17,549 bases of DNA from contig CAZIPZ010000074.1 of assembly GCA_964541075.1 (NCBI GenBank), positions 1 through 17,549 of the forward strand. Direction: 5' to 3'. The position numbers and the translations under genes were made by a program. Below are positions 13,822 to 17,549 of this stretch, piece by piece (within the stretch, counting starts at the first letter, position 1; the number at the start of each line of letters is the position of its first letter). Source of the stretch: CAZIPZ01 sp964541075 (GTDB lineage: Bacteria > Acidobacteriota > Terriglobia > 20CM-2-55-15). The notes beneath the pieces were generated by a model, which did no database searches, was not told the DNA's origin, and was given only the letters and a program-made list of their open reading frames with translations.

Positions 13822-15112
13822 CAACCTCCCCTTGCTGTTCCGAGCCATCGTTAAGCAGACAACCGACAGTGCGGTTGCTTTCGTTCAAATATCGGGCGCA
13901 TACGTCAGCAACATCCGCCGCTTGGATAGCATCTATTTTCTTCAAGAAGGCGTCGATGTAATCCAGTCCATAAAGTGTCTCTATTTGCCCAAGTAAGATG
14001 GCCTGGTCCAATGTGCGTTCACGAGAAAGAATGAAGTGAGCCTCGATTTGATGTTTGGCGCGCTCCAGTTCATGAGCGATGATCCGGCCGGATGCGATCT
14101 GCGACAATTCATCATAAATGCTGCCTTCAATTTCTTCGATCGAGTGATTTCCACGCGCTTCAGCTCGTATCTGAAAGAGAGTCGGATCCTTGGCTTCACC
14201 GTATTCCGCCGATACGAATGTGACGGACTGTTCGCGTTCAACCATCCTTTGATACAGCCGCGAAGCTTTTCCTTCGGCGAGAATCACGCCCAGTAATTGA
14301 AGCGAGTAACTGTCCGCGTGTGCGATCTCTGGCGCGTGATAAACGATGCCGAGGCGAGGAACTTTCGAACGCCACCGCACAACAAGGCGGCGTTCGCCAC
14401 GCTGCTGCGGTTCTTCTAAAACCATAGTAGGCGGTTGCGAACCCGCGGGTATCTGGCTGAAGCTTCGACTTACCTCCGCAAGCACGCTATCGGTGACAAA
14501 GTCACCCACCAATACCAATACGGCATTGTTCGGTTGATAGAATCGCCGGTAATACGCCTGCTGGTCTTCGACTGTTGCGCGTTCCACGTCTTGCAGCCAG
14601 CCTACGATCGGATTCCTATAAGGATGCAGTTTGTAGGCGACGGCATCCACTTCCTGCATCAGCAGCCCCCAGGGTGAATCCAGCCCAGTTTTCAACTCTT
14701 CAATGACGACCTTTTTTTCCGCCTCGAATTCTTCCGGCTCAAAGGCGCAGTTCACCATTCTGTCTGCTTCAATATCAAGCGCGACGGACCAGCGATCGGA
14801 CGCAAAACTAAAGTAGTACGCCGTGAAATCATGGGAAGTAAAAGCATTGTTGCCGCCCCCATTCTTGAGAGTTATCAGGTCGATCTGCCCCTTCTTGAAA
14901 CGATCGGTTCCCTTGAACAACATGTGTTCCAAAAAATGAGACTTGCCGGTGTGTCCCAATTCTTCATTGCGAGAACCCACCCGGTACCAGATCATCGCTG
15001 TCACAATCGGAGAGGTGTGGACTTCCTTGGTCAGAATGACCAGACCATTGTCCAATACGGTGCGGCGTACACCTTCTGTAGCGAATGTCAAAGGAACTGC
15101 CAAAGAAGACAT
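13805..15112 (-). CDS. M16B zinc peptidase, catalytic subunit
   Basis: This 435-residue pitrilysin-type peptidase has the inverted zinc motif H59-FL-E62-H63 ('KSHFLEHMLFKGT') and the distal zinc-ligand glutamate E139 in 'VVIEEL', 76 residues later, the normal spacing. The second lobe shows the substrate-chamber pattern expected of M16. Family members cut short peptides inside a closed chamber, and the next gene supplies the inactive partner. ATG 15112 (MSSLAVPLTF) is preferred over a TTG two codons earlier; upstream is only a weak AGAAAAG. No signal peptide or membrane segment is visible. It is the first gene of the five-gene operon that runs to 9294. Confidence 0.93.
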   Translation of the reverse strand: MSSLAVPLTFATEGVRRTVLDNGLVILTKEVHTSPIVTAMIWYRVGSRNEELGHTGKSHFLEHMLFKGTDRFKKGQIDLITLKNGGGNNAFTSHDFTAYYFSFASDRWSVALDIEADRMVNCAFEPEEFEAEKKVVIEELKTGLDSPWGLLMQEVDAVAYKLHPYRNPIVGWLQDVERATVEDQQAYYRRFYQPNNAVLVLVGDFVTDSVLAEVSRSFSQIPAGSQPPTMVLEEPQQRGERRLVVRWRSKVPRLGIVYHAPEIAHADSYSLQLLGVILAEGKASRLYQRMVEREQSVTFVSAEYGEAKDPTLFQIRAEARGNHSIEEIEGSIYDELSQIASGRIIAHELERAKHQIEAHFILSRERTLDQAILLGQIETLYGLDYIDAFLKKIDAIQAADVADVCARYLNESNRTVGCLLNDGSEQQGEVDGEAY

Positions 15113-15231
15113 CTTCAACTTTTCTGATTAAAACTAGTTAGACTGTCGCTAACGGAGGTTCGCGGCTTTGTCGAGCAGTCGCGCAAGGAGAAAACCCTAA
15201 CAATTTGCAAGCTATCATAGAGGTATAAGTA
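15113..15231. promoter_or_regulatory. Divergent intergenic region: promoters of the M16 operon and the 203-residue gene
   Basis: This 119-bp spacer must hold the start signals of the M16-TldD operon (minus) and of the hypothetical gene (plus). On the plus strand TTGCAA (15205-15210) is followed by TATAAG (15224-15229) at 13 nt, too close for a standard sigma70 pair, so no clear promoter can be assigned. AGAGGT (15219-15224) is a likely ribosome-binding site 7 nt before TTG 15232. On the minus strand only AT-rich TTTTAATC near the M16 start stands out. No hairpin terminator is present. Confidence 0.3.
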
Positions 15232-15843
15232 TTGTCACACATGATTTCTCTGACGGGCGCGGAGGTCGAGCGGCGCTTTTCCTTATTAGGGATCTCTAAT
15301 CGCTTTACGAAGAACGAGTTGGAGATGGATGATACTATGCATGTAATACATGGCGTTGCCGGGACGGTTGCTTTTCCGATTCCCGAACAGAATGAAGGTC
15401 TTAATCTATTGACCTTGCGTAAGATATGCGGGACGGATCCCGGGCGACCTCCCTCTTTCTTTGACCATCCATGGTATTTGGAAGAGCCTTTTGCTCAGCA
15501 GGATTGCGCACCGGGCTGGCGCGTTCTTTACACCGACGTTTTGGGCGAGACTCTCAACCGGCCTATGAACTATGAAGATAGTTTAGGCGAGCGCGGCTTA
15601 GCTTTGCCAAGTGCTATCGAAGTCGCCCTTATGCTTTTCCTGGTTTATGTGGGCGAGGGACGTCAGTTGCTCCACAAAAAACATACGTGGTGCCGAGACG
15701 AGGCGAGTCTAGATCGGTTGGTCACGCTTGGGGCATTTGGAAGGAACGGCTTATTCGTAAGCGCACACCCTAAAGAGTTTGCGAGCAGGGGACTTGGAAT
15801 CTGCGCAAAGGTCATTGCGAGTCCGAACCAGCTTTCCGGCTAA
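15232..15843 (+). CDS. Hypothetical protein, 203 residues, unrecognised
   Basis: I do not recognise this protein. It has four cysteines (in KICGT, QDCAP, TWCRD and GICAK), a tryptophan/aromatic segment 'SFFDHPWYLEEPF' followed by 'APGWRVLYTD', one moderately hydrophobic helix 'PSAIEVALMLFLVYVG' and no signal peptide. The TTG start at 15232 is favoured because AGAGGT lies 7 nt upstream; ATG 15241, three codons later, would leave a 16-nt gap but would avoid a rare start. It runs alone on the plus strand, with its last 32 nt overlapping the 3' end of atpC on the other strand. Codon choice is not clearly unlike that of neighbouring genes. It is a full ORF with plausible signals, so I call it real, but no role can be given. 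Confidence 0.75.
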   Translation: MSHMISLTGAEVERRFSLLGISNRFTKNELEMDDTMHVIHGVAGTVAFPIPEQNEGLNLLTLRKICGTDPGRPPSFFDHPWYLEEPFAQQDCAPGWRVLYTDVLGETLNRPMNYEDSLGERGLALPSAIEVALMLFLVYVGEGRQLLHKKHTWCRDEASLDRLVTLGAFGRNGLFVSAHPKEFASRGLGICAKVIASPNQLSG

Positions 15844-16234
15844 CCTGAATGCGAATCATTGCACGCTCCAGCGAAATGAGCGCTCGCGCATAATCTAACT
15901 CGTCGCCACCCTGCGCCAGTCTAGCTTCCGCACGTTCCTTTGAGCGGAGAGCGCGGTCAACGTCGATTTCGTGGGCCGGCTCAGCGATCTCCGCCAGGAC
16001 TCGAACCTGGTGCGGAAGAACCTCGGCAAATCCCCATGCAACCAAAAGAAAAAGCCATCTACCGTCTTTGCGAAAGCCTAACTCGCCGATTTTAAGTTCC
16101 GAAAAAAGAGGCGCGTGCCCGGGCAGAATTCCCAAATAGCCATCAGCCCCCGGAATTTGCACTTCAGTCACCTGCTCGCGTACTAAAGCGCGCTCTGGTG
16201 TTACTACGGTAAGTTCAATCGTTCCCTCCTGCAT
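15812..16234 (-). CDS. atpC: F1Fo ATP synthase epsilon subunit
   Basis: The 140-residue protein begins MQEGTIELTVVTPERALV and contains 'GADGYLGILPGHAPL', the classic start of the epsilon beta-sandwich domain. The C-terminal third ('RSKERAEARL...YARALISLERA') is the two-helix regulatory domain. Epsilon joins the gamma stalk to the c-ring and inhibits ATP hydrolysis through its C-terminal helices. ATG 16234 is 1 nt from the TAG of atpD, the usual order. Its 3' end overlaps the convergent 203-residue gene by 32 nt. The protein acts on the cytoplasmic face of the inner membrane. Confidence 0.96.
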   Translation of the reverse strand: MQEGTIELTVVTPERALVREQVTEVQIPGADGYLGILPGHAPLFSELKIGELGFRKDGRWLFLLVAWGFAEVLPHQVRVLAEIAEPAHEIDVDRALRSKERAEARLAQGGDELDYARALISLERAMIRIQVSRKAGSDSQ

Positions 16235-16235
16235 A

Positions 16236-17549
16236 CTATCCGGCTGCTTTCACTGCTTCGGCCTGTTGCAGCGCTTCCTCGATAGTGCCGACCATATAGA
16301 ATGCCTGCTCGGGAACGTCGTCGTGTTTTCCTTCCGCAATCTCTTTGAACCCGCGAATCGTATCCGCCACCTTGACGTATTTGCCGGATTTTCCGGTGAA
16401 CTGTTCCGCGACGAAAAATGGCTGCGATAGGAATTTCTGGATCTTGCGCGCCCGTGCAACTGTGAGCTTGTCTTCTTCGGAGAGTTCATCGATACCAAGA
16501 ATGGCGATGATGTCTTGGAGATCTTTATACTTTTGCAGAATCGCTTTTACCGATCGCGCCACATTATAGTGCTCTGCTCCCACAATGCGAGGGTCGAGAA
16601 TGCGGGATGTCGAAGCCAGCGGATCCACTGCGGGATAAATGCCCAATTCCACGATCTGCCTCGAGAGGTTCGTCGTGGCGTCAAGATGGGCAAACGTCGT
16701 CGCCGGCGCTGGATCCGTGTAATCGTCCGCAGGCACGTAAATAGCCTGCACCGAGGTGATCGATCCCTTGGTAGTGGAAGTGATGCGTTCCTGCAACTCG
16801 CCCATTTCGGTGGCAAGAGTCGGCTGATATCCAACAGCAGACGGCATGCGACCGAGAAGCGCCGACACTTCAGAACCCGCCTGTGTAAAGCGAAAAATAT
16901 TGTCAACAAAAAGAAGAACGTCTTGGCCTTCCTCGTCGCGAAAGTATTCAGCAGTGGTCAACGCGGTCAAAGCGACTCGCAGCCGAGCGCCGGGCGGTTC
17001 TGTCATTTGTCCATAGATTAAAGCGGTCTTACTAATGACGCCGGACTCTTTCATTTCAAGCCAAAGATCATTGCCTTCACGAGTCCTTTCTCCAACGCCG
17101 GCGAACACAGAAATCCCGCCGTGTTTGGTTGCAATATTATTGATCAGCTCCTGGATAATGACGGTCTTACCGACGCCTGCACCGCCGAACAGGCCAATCT
17201 TTCCACCCTTAAGATAGGGTTCAATCAGGTCAATCACTTTGATTCCGGTCTCGAACATTTCGAGCCGGGTGTTCTGTGCGGTCAATGGAGGCGCCGATTT
17301 GTGAATTGGGTCGCGCCTTTTTGTGCTGATCGCTCCCAGTCGATCGACGGGTTCACCGACCACGTTCATCACACGGCCCAGCGTCTCCTTTCCAACCGGA
17401 ACTGTAATAGGTTGGCCGAGGTCCTCGGCCGGCATCCCTCGCACCATTCCATCAGTTGGCTGCATCGACACGCAACGAACACGTCCCTCACCCAGATGCT
17501 GCTGAACTTCCGCTAATACATCAATTGGCGTGGGATTGTTGAAGCCGGC
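16236..17549 (-). CDS. atpD: F1Fo ATP synthase beta subunit (5' end beyond window)
   Basis: The frame is open to the right edge, so 437 residues are visible and about 35-45 N-terminal residues lie outside (typical length 460-480). An ATG-type start at 17471 is internal, because the codons before it encode typical beta residues such as 'EVQQHLGEGRVRCVSMQP'. Motifs are the P-loop GGAGVGKT (17163-17186), 'GERTREGNDL', Walker B region 'DVLLFVDNIFRF', 'LLGRMPSAVGYQPTLATEMG', the alpha/beta signature 'PAVDPLASTSR', and DELSEEDK, a conservative form of the DELSEED loop that contacts gamma. It is the catalytic subunit of the F1 head. Upstream atpA and atpG are expected to the right of the window. Confidence 0.97.
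   Translation of the reverse strand, partial: AGFNNPTPIDVLAEVQQHLGEGRVRCVSMQPTDGMVRGMPAEDLGQPITVPVGKETLGRVMNVVGEPVDRLGAISTKRRDPIHKSAPPLTAQNTRLEMFETGIKVIDLIEPYLKGGKIGLFGGAGVGKTVIIQELINNIATKHGGISVFAGVGERTREGNDLWLEMKESGVISKTALIYGQMTEPPGARLRVALTALTTAEYFRDEEGQDVLLFVDNIFRFTQAGSEVSALLGRMPSAVGYQPTLATEMGELQERITSTTKGSITSVQAIYVPADDYTDPAPATTFAHLDATTNLSRQIVELGIYPAVDPLASTSRILDPRIVGAEHYNVARSVKAILQKYKDLQDIIAILGIDELSEEDKLTVARARKIQKFLSQPFFVAEQFTGKSGKYVKVADTIRGFKEIAEGKHDDVPEQAFYMVGTIEEALQQAEAVKAAG

Noticed and set aside
15232..15843. The 203-residue gene as recently acquired foreign DNA
   Set aside because: CTG is only 2 of 26 leucine codons and TTA is 5, but neighbouring atpC also uses TTA freely, so codon choice does not support transfer.
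16200..16234. Strong GGAGGG just after the atpC ATG, suggesting a later start
   Set aside because: No usual in-frame start codon follows at proper spacing (only ATT), and MQEGTIELTVVTPE is the normal epsilon N-terminus.
16515..17021. Plus-strand open frame of 168 codons opposite atpD
   Set aside because: Antisense shadow of a highly conserved gene, with no start signals.
1..17549. tRNA genes, CRISPR repeats, insertion sequences or att sites
   Set aside because: No cloverleaf-like segment, regularly spaced repeat, transposase or integrase was seen on reading both strands.

Overview
The window is 17.5 kb of ordinary-looking bacterial chromosome of roughly 50% GC. It is densely packed with many overlapping genes, and holds no tRNA, rRNA, CRISPR array or insertion sequence that I can see. 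An assembly gap of 10 N inside a gene points to a draft or metagenome-derived scaffold. The gene styles suggest Acidobacteriota or a related soil phylum: a TPR-GAF-sigma54 activator with an unusual C-terminus, a 'GLRGQAKS' AAA ATPase paired with a VWA protein, an M16 heterodimer with TldD/TldE, and a tiny Lys/Ala protein. This placement is inferred from recalled family resemblance, not from a search.

Layout. (a) 1-2654, plus strand: the C-terminal part of a large sigma54-dependent activator whose start lies off the left end, coupled by an ATGA overlap to a MutT-type Nudix hydrolase. (b) 2672-4749, minus strand: a MacA-like membrane fusion protein followed by a MacB/LolD-type ABC ATPase, with no permease where one is expected. 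(c) 4750-5048: an AT-rich divergent region, a well-supported 18-residue lysine-rich micro-ORF with a perfect Shine-Dalgarno sequence, and a bidirectional terminator. (d) 5049-8541, minus strand: a CPBP membrane protease, a MoxR/Mg-chelatase-like AAA ATPase with altered P-loop and Walker B, and a VWA protein interrupted by the gap. (e) 8550-9293, plus strand: a calcineurin-like phosphoesterase diverging from (d) with only 8 nt between start codons. (f) 9294-15112, minus strand: a five-gene proteolysis operon (active M16, inactive M16, TldD, TldE/PmbA, membrane-anchored hypothetical) in which every junction overlaps or is 1 nt. (g) 15232-15843, plus strand: an unrecognised 203-residue protein. 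(h) 15812-17549, minus strand: atpC and the 3' part of atpD, the distal end of an F-type ATP synthase operon; atpC overlaps the 3' end of (g) on the opposite strand.

The genes appear to form several functional cassettes. The ATPase-VWA pair resembles chaperone-like AAA/VWA couples that remodel protein complexes. The M16 pair plus TldD/TldE is a peptide-degrading or peptide-maturing set. The most novel items are the 18-residue polylysine-like gene, the unusual AAA active site with a cysteine cluster, the missing ABC permease, and the unknown 203-residue protein beside the ATP synthase operon. I see no convincing complete new defence or mobile system.
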